From Candidatus Heimdallarchaeota archaeon (GTDB lineage Archaea; Asgardarchaeota; Heimdallarchaeia; Heimdallarchaeales; Heimdallarchaeaceae), in assembly GCA_030608385.1 (NCBI GenBank), contig JAUWEG010000011.1, positions 1 through 40,801 on the forward strand: 40,801 nucleotides of DNA. The letters run 5' to 3'. The translations under genes and the position numbers were made by a program. Positions within the stretch are counted from its first letter, which is position 1. Every line of letters starts with the position of its first letter. Under the pieces are notes generated by a model. That model was not told the DNA's origin. It was given only the letters and a program-made list of their open reading frames with translations, and made no database searches. Positions 18,722 to 29,046 of the stretch are shown piece after piece.

Positions 18722-19705
18722 ATGGAATACAGAAGATTGGGTACAACAGGTATAAAGATATCACCTATTGTTCTAGGCACTATGCAAATGGGATGGAGAG
18801 TAGACGAAGAAGAGTCATTTAAGATAATGGATAAGGCTCTAGAATTAGGTATCAATTGTTTTGATACTGCGGATGTTTACAGTTACTGGGCTGAAAACAG
18901 CCATGCAGGTAAAACTGAAGAAATAATTGGAAGATGGTTAAATGATAGGAGTACAAGAGATGATTTAATTCTTGCAACTAAACTTCGAGGTGCCATGTCT
19001 GACGATATTAATGATCGAGGATTATCACGAAGACACGTACATCAAGCAATTACTAACAGTCTTAAGAGATTGCAAACTGATTGGATTGACCTTTATCAGA
19101 TTCATAGTTTTGATAACGACACACCTATTGAAGAAACATTACACGCAATGAATCTACTTGTAGAAAAAGGAATAGTAAACTACATCGGGGCATCAAATAT
19201 ACATCCTTGGATGTTGGTAGAATCCTTCTGGGTAAGCGAAAAGAATGGATATGCTCGTTTTGAAACAGTTCAACCACCCTACAGTATTGTCAGAAGAATG
19301 CTCGTTGAACATCAAATGGAACATGTAATCAAGAAATTTGGCCTTGGTGTCATTCCTTATAGTCCTCTAGCTGGTGGTTTCCTAACAGAAAGGTATTCTG
19401 CTGATGGTCCTCTTCCAGATACTCCAAGAAGTGAGGGAGCACAAAAGAGATACTTCACTGAAAAGAGATGGGAAATTCATGACACAGTAAAGGAAATTGC
19501 TAAGAGCAAGGAAGTTAAGATGACACAAGTTGCAATCGCTTGGATACTAGCAAAGGACTTCATAACCGCTCCAATTATAGGTGCTAATTCAGTTGAGCAA
19601 TTAGAAGAAAATGTTGCTTCTTTAGAAGTTAAACTAGATGAAGACGAAATAAAGAGATTAGACGAAGTATCTGACTGGGTAGCTGATTACGAGAGTATTA
19701 GATAA
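18722..19705 (+). CDS. Aldo/keto reductase
   Basis: MEYRRLGTTGIKISPIVLGTMQMG, FDTADVYS, WIDLYQIHSFD. Confidence 0.95.
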   Translation: MEYRRLGTTGIKISPIVLGTMQMGWRVDEEESFKIMDKALELGINCFDTADVYSYWAENSHAGKTEEIIGRWLNDRSTRDDLILATKLRGAMSDDINDRGLSRRHVHQAITNSLKRLQTDWIDLYQIHSFDNDTPIEETLHAMNLLVEKGIVNYIGASNIHPWMLVESFWVSEKNGYARFETVQPPYSIVRRMLVEHQMEHVIKKFGLGVIPYSPLAGGFLTERYSADGPLPDTPRSEGAQKRYFTEKRWEIHDTVKEIAKSKEVKMTQVAIAWILAKDFITAPIIGANSVEQLEENVASLEVKLDEDEIKRLDEVSDWVADYESIR

Positions 19706-19724
19706 TGTTTAGGAGCATGATTCA

Positions 19725-20516
19725 TTGATAAAAAAGATAGGACTAATTGGACTGGGATATATAGGCACTACCATTCTGAATGCTGTAAGTGAAGAAGCAA
19801 ATGAGAATCTGACCATCCAAGCTGTATATGATATAGACAATGTAAAAATGAAAGATGTTGCTGAAAAACATCCTTCAATTAGACTAATGCAACATGTGAC
19901 TGATTTCCAAGATTGTGATATTGTTGTAGAATGTGCAGTTCAACAAGTAGTAGCAGAAGTATTTGATGAAATAATAAAAAGCGGTAAACATTTCGTCCCC
20001 ATGAGTATTGGTGCATTTATATCTCTCCCTGGTTTGTTTTCCAAATATCAAAAATTAGCTGAGATAAAGAAAAAAAATATTATGCTTCCCTCTGGTGCCA
20101 TTGGTGGATTTGATTGTGTTGAAACAATTAAATTAGTGGGCATAAAATCTGCTAAACTCCAAACTAGAAAACCAAACAGAGCTTTTAGGAACAACAGCTA
20201 TATTGAATCAAACAACATCAAATTAAATGAGCATTCACCTGTGGTCATATTCAAAGGAAATGCTAAACTAGCTGCGACATATTTTCCAAGGAGTATTAAT
20301 GTTGCTGCACGCTTAGCTCTCTCCACATTAGGTCCTGAAAAAACATTAGTTGAAATAATAGCTGATCCTTCAATTTCAAAGAACATTCATGCAATCGAAA
20401 TTGAATCTGAAGTTGGGAAATATACTTTCCTTTTCGAGAACAATCCTTCACCAACCAATCCAAAAACGAGTTGGCTTGCAGCATTATCTGCTATTTATGC
20501 AATAAGAAGTATTTAG
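19725..20516 (+). CDS. Probable L-aspartate dehydrogenase (TTG start)
   Basis: IGLIGLGYIGTTI Rossmann motif; VECAVQQVV, LPSGAIGGFDCVETI, NPKTSWLAALSAIYAI match AspDH family. Confidence 0.85.
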   Translation: MIKKIGLIGLGYIGTTILNAVSEEANENLTIQAVYDIDNVKMKDVAEKHPSIRLMQHVTDFQDCDIVVECAVQQVVAEVFDEIIKSGKHFVPMSIGAFISLPGLFSKYQKLAEIKKKNIMLPSGAIGGFDCVETIKLVGIKSAKLQTRKPNRAFRNNSYIESNNIKLNEHSPVVIFKGNAKLAATYFPRSINVAARLALSTLGPEKTLVEIIADPSISKNIHAIEIESEVGKYTFLFENNPSPTNPKTSWLAALSAIYAIRSI

Positions 20517-20540
20517 ATTTCTGTGTTGATAGATAGGTAT

Positions 20541-21545
20541 TCAATGAATTTCCTTTATTTCTTCAACCCTTCCACCTATGTCTAGACCTGCATTTTTGCC
20601 AGTTCCCTCAAAAAGTATACTTTCTCCCTCTTTTTTACTGAGCTTGATTAAACGAACCTTAATTTCAGAAGTAATGCTTTCCAAAATTCTCCCTACCATA
20701 GAACCATCAATTGGAGAATGAAGATTAACTGCTTTGGATTTAGACGCAGTTATTTCAACCCTATACTTCTTATCAGTGACATGAAGTATAATTTCCTTTT
20801 CTTTTAGTTGAAGTTTGGTAACTTCTGCTCCAGTATAATTTGTAAATCTGTATAGCTTTTTATTGTGTCTAAAACCTACTAGATAGCCATCAAAAGCATT
20901 ACATAACCAAGGTATTTTAGCATATGAAGCCATGAGAGAAACACCTTCTTTATCGAAAGTATTTGATTGCATCCAGATATAATAGTGGGGAAAGCTTTTA
21001 CCATAATCTTTTTCCATATATCCTTTGCCATTTGTGAAATCGATTTTCTTTCCATCTACTGAAAGTTCTCCTTCGATAGAATGATCGAAACCTAGAACGC
21101 CGTGATAGCATTCCATAAATGGAACTAACTTATACCAACCCATTACACCTAAAGATAACTTCTTCTTAGACCAAGGTACTAATTCTCCTATTCTAATCTC
21201 TCCTTCTACTTTCTTTTCCTTTGAAGAAAGATTAAGTTTAATCTTTTCAGAGCTAAAGTAGTTTTCTCCTATTTCTACGATAAAATCCTTCTTTGAGAAT
21301 TTAAATGTGGATATATCAAATTCAAAGAAAGTAGTTTTCGCATTAATTCCATCAAAGAATTGAATAAAAGCTATACCCTTCCCTTCTTTATCATAGGAGA
21401 TTCCTGGAATAAGTGCATAAATCACGTCTTCAGCAGAATTTATTATTTTGAAGTACCAACCTTCAAAGTAATTGCGCTTTTTGTTTTTACCTTGAAAGAT
21501 AGAGTCATTCCAGATTTTTCGTAAAAAGTATGACATCAATTTCAA
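20541..21545 (-). CDS. Tocopherol cyclase-like family protein
   Basis: RNYFEGWYFKIINSAEDVIYALIPGIS...IAFIQFFDG and GYMEKDYGKSFPHYYIWMQSN. Confidence 0.8.
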   Translation of the reverse strand: MKLMSYFLRKIWNDSIFQGKNKKRNYFEGWYFKIINSAEDVIYALIPGISYDKEGKGIAFIQFFDGINAKTTFFEFDISTFKFSKKDFIVEIGENYFSSEKIKLNLSSKEKKVEGEIRIGELVPWSKKKLSLGVMGWYKLVPFMECYHGVLGFDHSIEGELSVDGKKIDFTNGKGYMEKDYGKSFPHYYIWMQSNTFDKEGVSLMASYAKIPWLCNAFDGYLVGFRHNKKLYRFTNYTGAEVTKLQLKEKEIILHVTDKKYRVEITASKSKAVNLHSPIDGSMVGRILESITSEIKVRLIKLSKKEGESILFEGTGKNAGLDIGGRVEEIKEIH

Positions 21546-21777
21546 CTCTAGATTATTTTTGATGTTAAAAATGGTAATCTCTGCCTTTTAATGATTGTTC
21601 ACTTACAATTTCTAGAAACATGAAATACAAATGTAATTTACAACAGTTCTTCGCAATCTGTCTTTGGTGCTTTTATATCTAGTTTTCTTGTAAGATACAA
21701 GGAGAGAGTCATCTGCTGGTGACATGAGTCCAGCATCTGAAATTAGATGAATTAGTGAGTAGTATAGGTGATAGATA

Positions 21778-21900
21778 ATGAATGAAAACAAGACTAAAGC
21801 AAGAATGGAGAAAGTTGAGAAGGATTGGAAGTATACTTTAGAGAATAAAGCAGAGCAGAAGAAATTTGAATACTATAATGGTCAAATGGTTTTCCGCTAA
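21778..21900 (+). CDS. Possible 40-aa small protein (MNENKTKARMEKVEKDWKYTLENKAEQKKFEYYNGQMVFR)
   Basis: ATG ORF preceded by GGTGATAG; below the ORF-track cutoff; lies just upstream of hyuA. Confidence 0.35.
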   Translation: MNENKTKARMEKVEKDWKYTLENKAEQKKFEYYNGQMVFR

Positions 21901-21939
21901 ACTTTAAATTGGTTCAGATTCTCTGTAATCTGAATAACT

Positions 21940-24015
21940 TTGAACGAAGATAATCTATCATCACAAGTTAGAATTGGAATTGATACGGGTGGGACTTTCA
22001 CTGATTATGTTATTGTAACTAACGGACATATTTCAGCATGGAAGACTCCTACTACTCCTGCTGATCCAAGTGAGGGTATAATCTTTGGTTTCAACGAAAT
22101 TATGGAAAAGCATCACTTTCAAAAAAATGATGTAGAAGTGATTGTTCATGGGACAACAATTGGAACAAATGCATTTCTAGAGGACAAATGTCCTCCCATT
22201 GCTTTCCTAACTACAAAAGGATTCAAAGACATAGTTGAAATTGGACGACAACAAAGGTCAGAACTCTATAATCTTAAGTTCAATCAGAAATATCCAGTTA
22301 ATTTCCAAAAAGATGTTCTTTACGAGGTTGAAGAAAGAGTTGATAGAAATGGAAAGATTGTCAAATCTCTTGATCTTCGTTCATTGGAAAATTCTTTACA
22401 GATGTTTGAGTCAAAATCAGTTAAGAACTTAGCCATCTCCTTTCTTTTTTCTTTTCTCAATATAGAACATGAGAAGAGGGTAGCTGAATATTTTTCGGAG
22501 AAGGGTTACAATGTTTTTACATCCCATGAGATAAGTCCTCAAATCAAGGAGTATGAAAGGGCTGTTACAACAATAGTTAATGCTAAGGTTAGCCCAGTGG
22601 TCAATTCATACTTATCGAGGTTGAAAAGTAAGCTAGTAAATCTGGGGGTGGAATCTCCTCTACTTATTATGCAATCCAATACTGGAATGGCAGATGTTGT
22701 TTCGATAGGTAAATCGGGCATACAAACTCTTTATTCTGGGCTTGCGGGTGGAGTCTTAGCTGCAGCTGATAGTCTTAAACACTTGAACAGAACGCACTTA
22801 GTTTCTCTTGATATAGGAGGAACATCTACTGATGTTGCAGCTCTAATAAAAGGTCCAATTGTTTTAAGATCAAGAGAATTTAGAGGTTTCCCACTAGTTG
22901 CAAGTATGGTGGATGTAGAAACAATAGGTAGTGGTGGTGGATCAATTGCAGACTTTAAAGATGGTTTATTATCAGTTGGACCAGAGTCTCAGGGGGCAAA
23001 TCCTGGCCCTGCGTGCTACTCTCTAGGAGGAGATAAGGTAACCTTAACAGATGCAAATCTGTATCTGGGTTATGTTCATCAAGATAATTTTGCAGGGAGT
23101 TTGAATATAGATAAAGATAAAGCAACTCTACAACTCAATAATCTATTAAATGAAATCAAGTCATCACCTTTCCCTCTTGAAATAGTGACCGTAGATGAAC
23201 TAGCATTATCTATCAGGAAGATACTAAACAATAACATTGCTAATGCAATCAGGGTTGTGACAATACAAAGAGGATTAGACCCAAGAGATTTTGCTCTGCT
23301 AGGGTTTGGTGGAGCTGGTCCCCTACAAGCTTGGGAAATAGCTCAAGAGCTTGAAATGAACGGGGTTATTATTCCGCCCTTCCCTGGTGTTTGGTCAGCT
23401 TTTGGACTTGTCTGTTCAGACATTAAACACGAACATACACAATCCTATCTTCAAACTAAAGATGAAGTAGATTTTACTGAGATGAATGAAAAACTTAAGG
23501 TAATTGAGGAGAATCTGAAAAAAATTCTTACAAGTGAAGAGGTTGGAAGCGAAGATCAATCCTTTGATTATTTCTTAGATATGAGATATGTAGGTCAATC
23601 TGACTTTCTAACCTTACTTGTTACATTCCCAATTGATAGAAACCAACTAGAATCTGTAACTGAAAAATTTCATTTGCTACATAATCAGAATTATTCTTGG
23701 TTTGATAAAGAACTCATAGTTGAAATAGTAAACTTGTCTGTAAGGGGAGTTGGTAAAGTACCAAGAATAGAATTCACAAGGTTAGCTAAAGGTTCGGAAA
23801 ATCCACCTGAAGATGCAATTAAAACAAATCGAAGTGTTAATTTTGATGGAGAGTGGATAGATATTCCAGTTTATGATAAGCAAAAATTGCTATCAGGAAA
23901 TGTTCTAGGCGGACCTTGTATTATTGATCAACTTGATACCACCACTGTAATTCCACCTTCAGTAATTGGGCGGATAAACAGTTTAGGATATATAATAATG
24001 GAGGAGAGAAAATGA
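21940..24015 (+). CDS. hyuA: Hydantoinase/oxoprolinase subunit A (TTG start)
   Basis: RIGIDTGGTFTDYVIV, HGTTIGTNAFLE, LDIGGTSTDVA, GFGGAGPLQAWEIA. Confidence 0.93.
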   Translation: MNEDNLSSQVRIGIDTGGTFTDYVIVTNGHISAWKTPTTPADPSEGIIFGFNEIMEKHHFQKNDVEVIVHGTTIGTNAFLEDKCPPIAFLTTKGFKDIVEIGRQQRSELYNLKFNQKYPVNFQKDVLYEVEERVDRNGKIVKSLDLRSLENSLQMFESKSVKNLAISFLFSFLNIEHEKRVAEYFSEKGYNVFTSHEISPQIKEYERAVTTIVNAKVSPVVNSYLSRLKSKLVNLGVESPLLIMQSNTGMADVVSIGKSGIQTLYSGLAGGVLAAADSLKHLNRTHLVSLDIGGTSTDVAALIKGPIVLRSREFRGFPLVASMVDVETIGSGGGSIADFKDGLLSVGPESQGANPGPACYSLGGDKVTLTDANLYLGYVHQDNFAGSLNIDKDKATLQLNNLLNEIKSSPFPLEIVTVDELALSIRKILNNNIANAIRVVTIQRGLDPRDFALLGFGGAGPLQAWEIAQELEMNGVIIPPFPGVWSAFGLVCSDIKHEHTQSYLQTKDEVDFTEMNEKLKVIEENLKKILTSEEVGSEDQSFDYFLDMRYVGQSDFLTLLVTFPIDRNQLESVTEKFHLLHNQNYSWFDKELIVEIVNLSVRGVGKVPRIEFTRLAKGSENPPEDAIKTNRSVNFDGEWIDIPVYDKQKLLSGNVLGGPCIIDQLDTTTVIPPSVIGRINSLGYIIMEERK

Positions 24016-25592
24016 GTTTTAAATTTAGTCTCATAGAAGCACAAGTCATTAATCAGTCATTGAAGAACGTAGCTTTAGAAACAGGAATCGTTCTTCAACG
24101 GTCAGCTTTTTCCCCAAATATCAGAGATAGATTAGACTTTTCAAGTGCTATAATGGATCACAAAGGCAGATTGATTGCTCAAGCAGAACATATTCCAGTT
24201 CATCTTGGTGCAATGCCAGAAGGAGTTAAAGCTTTAATCAAACATTTTGGTGAGGATAACATCAGGGATGGGGATATTTACATTGCAAATAATCCTTATT
24301 TGGGTGGAACACATCTTCCAGACATATCTGTGGTTAAACCTATTTTTTTCGATAGAACATTAGTAGGTTATATTGCAAATAGATGCCATCATGCAGACGT
24401 TGGAGGTGTAGTCCCCGGCTCTATGCCCAGTGGGAAGTATACTTTAGAGGAAGAAGGATTTGTCATAAATCCAACCATACTGGAAAGAGATGGCATTTTA
24501 AATCAAGAATGGCTTGATTATTTTCTTGACAATATTCGTGTTCCGAATGAGCGGAAAGGAGACATACAAGCTCAATTAGCTTCTACAAAGATTGGTGAGA
24601 AAAAATTCCATGCTCTTTTGAAAAAATACTCTCTAGATAGGGTTCAAAAAATAATAGATTTCTTGAATAAAAGATCAAGAAGTGCTTCTTTGGATCTTGT
24701 GAAAACTATTCCTGAGAATGAAATTGTAACCTATACTGATTACATGGATAATGATGGGGTGACGGAAGAACCAATTGCAATTACAGCTGAAGTGCAAAGA
24801 AAGGGTGACAAACTTATTGTTGATTATAGTAAAACTGACCCTCAAGTAGAGGGAAACATTAATGCTCCTTATGCAGTAACACTCTCTGCAACATATTACA
24901 TTCTTCGTTGTTTAGTTTCTAGAGACTATGCAACAAACTATGGGCTCTATGAAACTTTAGAAGTAATAACCAAAAAAGGTACCTTAGTGGATCCCTTGCC
25001 CCCTGCTGGAGTAGCTGCTGGAAATGTAGAAACAAGTCAGAGAATAACAGATGTTATGATTGGATCATTTGCACAATTGTTCCCAGACGAAGTACCTGCT
25101 GCAAGTAGTGGAACGATGAATAACATAATTATTGGTGGAACTAATCCTAAAGGGGTACAATTTACTTACTATGAAACTATTGCAGGAGGGATTGGTGCAG
25201 GGAAGGATTACACCCCTCCAAATGCTAAACACAGCCATATGACAAACACTAGGAATACTTCTGTGGAAGTTCTAGAACGATATTATCCTTTGCGAATACA
25301 TGAATACTCAATTATACCTAATACTGGTGGCTCAGGAAAATGGCAAGGAAGTAATGGTGTTCGTCGTTCAGTTGAGTTGTTAGCAGAAAAAGCTGTACTA
25401 TCAATACAAAGTGAAAGAAGAGAGCATTCTCCTTTTGGATTATTGGGGGGTGGAACTGGTTCTAAAGGTCGCAATATCTTGAGACAAGATGGTGAATCAA
25501 TTTGTCTTCCATCTAAAATCACCAAGGAAATTAAAAAGGGCGATATTGTAATTATTGAGACTCCAGGTGGCGGTGGGTATGAAGTGGATTAG
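24012..25592 (+). CDS. hyuB: Hydantoinase/oxoprolinase subunit B
   Basis: ATGA overlap with hyuA; NNPYLGGTHLPDISVVKPIF, HHADVGGVVPGSMP, ETPGGGGYE. Confidence 0.93.
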   Translation: MSFKFSLIEAQVINQSLKNVALETGIVLQRSAFSPNIRDRLDFSSAIMDHKGRLIAQAEHIPVHLGAMPEGVKALIKHFGEDNIRDGDIYIANNPYLGGTHLPDISVVKPIFFDRTLVGYIANRCHHADVGGVVPGSMPSGKYTLEEEGFVINPTILERDGILNQEWLDYFLDNIRVPNERKGDIQAQLASTKIGEKKFHALLKKYSLDRVQKIIDFLNKRSRSASLDLVKTIPENEIVTYTDYMDNDGVTEEPIAITAEVQRKGDKLIVDYSKTDPQVEGNINAPYAVTLSATYYILRCLVSRDYATNYGLYETLEVITKKGTLVDPLPPAGVAAGNVETSQRITDVMIGSFAQLFPDEVPAASSGTMNNIIIGGTNPKGVQFTYYETIAGGIGAGKDYTPPNAKHSHMTNTRNTSVEVLERYYPLRIHEYSIIPNTGGSGKWQGSNGVRRSVELLAEKAVLSIQSERREHSPFGLLGGGTGSKGRNILRQDGESICLPSKITKEIKKGDIVIIETPGGGGYEVD

Positions 25593-25665
25593 CCATTTGG
25601 TGACGTAACAATTTCTACGCGAAACTTCTCTCCAGCATCAGATGAAGTGCCGCCTTTTTTGCCGT

Positions 25666-25681
25666 ATAAACATATGTTTAT
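25666..25681. promoter_or_regulatory. 16-bp perfect palindrome ATAAACATATGTTTAT
   Basis: Directly readable; in the 229-bp gap upstream of the enoyl-CoA hydratase gene. Confidence 0.5.
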
Positions 25682-25821
25682 CGTATTATTTTAGTATTAT
25701 TCACTTTTGAATTGTACAGTCTAAAGCTCCTAAGTTATTTTGTGCTGCATTTTTCTACTTTCACTAAATATTTAACAATACACTGCATAAAATTTAGATA
25801 TGACTTAGGGATAGTTAGTTC

Positions 25822-26613
25822 ATGGCTGAGAATAATTCTTTACTCCTACTAGATTATGTAGGTAAAAATAATAACATCGCATTAATTACACTTAATCGTC
25901 AAAAAGCTTTGAATGCTTTCAATGATAAGTTGTTAGATCGGTTATCAAGTACACTCAAAACATTAAAGAAAAAGAAAAATGTCAGAGCAGTAATTATCTA
26001 TGCCGAAGGCAAAAGTTGGTCAGCTGGTGTGGATCTAAAATGGACTGCATCACTTGGATGGAGAGTAATGACAGCTATAAAGAAAGGGCAAAAAATGTTC
26101 TCACAAATTGAAAACCATCCAACTCCTGTGATAGCAGCGATTAATGGATATGCTCTAGGTGGAGGGATGGAATTAGCTCTTTCATGCGATATACGAATAG
26201 CAGCTGATACTGCTTTATTTGGGTTAACTGAGACCACGATAGGATTGCAACCAGGTTGGGGTGGAACCTATCGTCTACCCAAAGTTGTAGGTTTGAGCAC
26301 TGCAAAAGATCTCATCTTAACCGGAAGAAAATTCTCAGCTGATGAAGCTCTTGAAATTGGCTTGATTAGTGAAAAAGTTCCTCTAGAAGAACTGAAAGTA
26401 AAAGCGATAGAAAAAGCTGAGGTCATTGTTAATAATGCACCTATTGCTCTAAGAGAAGCCAAGAAAGCGATTAAGAAAGGACTTAGCACCTCAATCAATG
26501 GAGGATATAGAGCTGAAACTAAAGGAATAAGGACTTGTTTTAGGACTAAAGATATAAGAGAAGGAATAAAAGCTGTATTTGAAAAGAGAAAGCCTGAATT
26601 CAAAGGCGAATAA
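25822..26613 (+). CDS. Enoyl-CoA hydratase/isomerase family protein
   Basis: LNRQKALNAFNDKLL, GKSWSAGVDLK, AINGYALGGGMELALSCDIRIA. Confidence 0.93.
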   Translation: MAENNSLLLLDYVGKNNNIALITLNRQKALNAFNDKLLDRLSSTLKTLKKKKNVRAVIIYAEGKSWSAGVDLKWTASLGWRVMTAIKKGQKMFSQIENHPTPVIAAINGYALGGGMELALSCDIRIAADTALFGLTETTIGLQPGWGGTYRLPKVVGLSTAKDLILTGRKFSADEALEIGLISEKVPLEELKVKAIEKAEVIVNNAPIALREAKKAIKKGLSTSINGGYRAETKGIRTCFRTKDIREGIKAVFEKRKPEFKGE

Positions 26614-26640
26614 TTTCTATAATAGCTTATAGGGTTTCCC

Positions 26641-27378
26641 ATGAATCAAACAGAAGTAACAGCTGCAGAAGAGGAGTATTTAGAAACCTTCTTCTGGTTT
26701 TTTGAATATGGTACTAAAAACGTTAAAACCAATCAAATAGCTGAAATGATGAATGTAGATCCAGGTACAGTTACTTCAATGTTTAAGAAATTATCAAAAA
26801 AAGGATTTATTGAGTATAAACCATATTACGGTGCTAAGTTAACCTCTGAGGGAGAGGAAACTGCTAGAAAAGTTGTGAGAAAGCACAGACTATCTGAAAG
26901 TTTTCTTGAATGGTTAGGTGTTCCATGGTCAAAGATACATGAAGAAGCATGTAAATGGGAACATGTTTTAACTGATGAAATAGCTGAAATGATTGAACAA
27001 AAATTGAAACCAGAGAAAACACCGTATGGGGCAACAATACCTCAAAAGGAAGGTACTAAAACTAATGCAGAAACGAATAAACCACTAGCTCTTTTTAGTT
27101 CAGGAAGAAATATAGAAATTGTAGAAATAATTGAGCGAGCTATTGCTAGACATTTTCCTCATGAAGCAACTCTACAAGAAGTTTATATCGAATTAGAGGA
27201 AAAAGGGTTGAAACCTGGGACACAGTGGGAGATATTATCCACTAAAATCAGAGAGGAAGCTGTTGTAGAAAATTGGTCACTTTCTTATGATTTAGATATG
27301 ACTTTGGGAAACAAAGAGGGAAGAAAGACTAAAGTCCCATATTATCTAGTGAATATGATTTTGGCAAGAGAAATCTAA
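26641..27378 (+). CDS. DtxR/MntR-like metal-dependent regulator with unusual C-terminal domain
   Basis: wHTH TNQIAEMMNVDPGTVTSMFKKLSKKGFIEY and dimerization helix HEEACKWEHVLTDEIAEMIEQKL. Confidence 0.82.
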   Translation: MNQTEVTAAEEEYLETFFWFFEYGTKNVKTNQIAEMMNVDPGTVTSMFKKLSKKGFIEYKPYYGAKLTSEGEETARKVVRKHRLSESFLEWLGVPWSKIHEEACKWEHVLTDEIAEMIEQKLKPEKTPYGATIPQKEGTKTNAETNKPLALFSSGRNIEIVEIIERAIARHFPHEATLQEVYIELEEKGLKPGTQWEILSTKIREEAVVENWSLSYDLDMTLGNKEGRKTKVPYYLVNMILAREI

Positions 27379-27453
27379 ACCATTTATCTTCACAAGCTAA
27401 TATAAGTTTTAACGATTAAGAAATAAAGATAAATTTATTGAAGAGAACAATAT

Positions 27454-29046
27454 ATGGAGATACTATCTATGCTCAATACTTCAATAACCTCCAAAATATA
27501 TCCATCAGTACTAATCTTGCTTTTCCTTACTTCAAATGTAATGATTAGCCAGGGGAACATAGAAGAATCAACAGATGCAATTAGTATTCGTGGAAATCCT
27601 GTAATAACTTCTAATGGTGATTATTTTGATGCATATAATCTTTTTATTATTGAAAGAAGGAGTATGGTTGACTATACATCTGTGGATAAAACTCTTTATT
27701 TAACAGATATGGGGGGCAATATCATCATAGAAAAAGATATAGGACTTGATGGTTTCATGAGCGTTGAATTTCTCAATTCAACAACTCTTCTATATGGTAA
27801 TTATTTTGGAGCTTTCTTGTGGAATATTGAAACTGATGAGACCGAACAATTAGGATTCAAAGGGCACCATGAATATGAAAGAAATGAAGCAAATGACACT
27901 TATTTCACTCTGCAGCCATATATAATTGAAAACCAAGGAACAGAATATTTGTATGATCAAATAGCAGAATATACTCCTAATGGAACTTTGGTCTGGAGTG
28001 TGAATATGGGCGATTTTATACCCTTTAGTCATTGGTGTCCTTATGAGGACTTAGAAATTGGAGGGGTTGCTGATGTCACACATGCAAATTCTATAAGCTA
28101 CAATCAAGATCAAGATGTAATTTATGTCAGTTGTAGAAATACTAACACTTTCTACAAGATAGATCATAAAACGGGTTCTCTTCTCTGGTCTCTAGGAGAG
28201 CATGGGGATTTTACAATGAGAAATATTTATGGAAACATAAAAGATATTCTCTTCTATCATGGTCATGCACTAGAGATAACATCTGAAAATTCCTTCATCT
28301 ATTTTGATAATGATGAACACAATCAGACAGACAATTTGAATCATCATTCGAGGATTATTGAGATTACTATTGATGAAAATACAATGACTGCTAATACAAC
28401 TTATGAATTTTCATCCCCTAAGGAGTATCATACTGCTTGGTGGGGTGACGCAGATCTGTTACCCAATGGTAATAAATTAGGAACTTTTGGGACACACGGG
28501 CATGAAGGAGAAACTACAATTGGGGCAAGATTGGTTGAAGTAAATAGTAAATCAGAAATTGTTTGGGAGATGTATTTTCCAAAAGAAGGAGATATTGCAG
28601 TCGGAGTTTACAGAATGGAAAGAATATCACTTTCACCCATAATACAAATAGATCCATTGTATTGGATAAAATCTGGTGAAAAAGCAATCATAAACTGGGA
28701 AGCTTTCTACAACTTTAGGAATAAATATCCAATGAATGGCAGCTATAAACTATATTTTGAGGAGGAACTAATAGAACAATCTGAACTTGATTTCAAGAAG
28801 TATTGGCAACCAACTTCACTGAGTGTAGATTTGGGTTACTTAGAAGATGGTAACTACAATCTTACTATTGTTATTAAAGATGAAAGTGAGCATCAAAACA
28901 TTGAACAAATCAACGTACAAATATCAGAGAACCCTCCAGCAAATGCAAATAAATCAAGATTTCATCCATTATCTTTAGTGATACCACTATTTTTACTATC
29001 TGCTTTAAGTCTAAGAAGGAAAAAACTAATTTTTATTGTCAGATGA
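27454..29046 (+). CDS. Secreted, C-terminally anchored arylsulfotransferase (ASST)-like protein
   Basis: N-terminal hydrophobic signal; TFYKIDHKTGSLLWSLGEHGDF, YHGHALEI, EYHTAWWGDADLLPNGN; C-terminal TM followed by RRKK. Confidence 0.75.
   Translation: MEILSMLNTSITSKIYPSVLILLFLTSNVMISQGNIEESTDAISIRGNPVITSNGDYFDAYNLFIIERRSMVDYTSVDKTLYLTDMGGNIIIEKDIGLDGFMSVEFLNSTTLLYGNYFGAFLWNIETDETEQLGFKGHHEYERNEANDTYFTLQPYIIENQGTEYLYDQIAEYTPNGTLVWSVNMGDFIPFSHWCPYEDLEIGGVADVTHANSISYNQDQDVIYVSCRNTNTFYKIDHKTGSLLWSLGEHGDFTMRNIYGNIKDILFYHGHALEITSENSFIYFDNDEHNQTDNLNHHSRIIEITIDENTMTANTTYEFSSPKEYHTAWWGDADLLPNGNKLGTFGTHGHEGETTIGARLVEVNSKSEIVWEMYFPKEGDIAVGVYRMERISLSPIIQIDPLYWIKSGEKAIINWEAFYNFRNKYPMNGSYKLYFEEELIEQSELDFKKYWQPTSLSVDLGYLEDGNYNLTIVIKDESEHQNIEQINVQISENPPANANKSRFHPLSLVIPLFLLSALSLRRKKLIFIVR

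Noticed and set aside
26268-26642. 124-aa minus ORF opposite enoyl-CoA hydratase
   Set aside because: Shadow ORF of a strongly supported gene.
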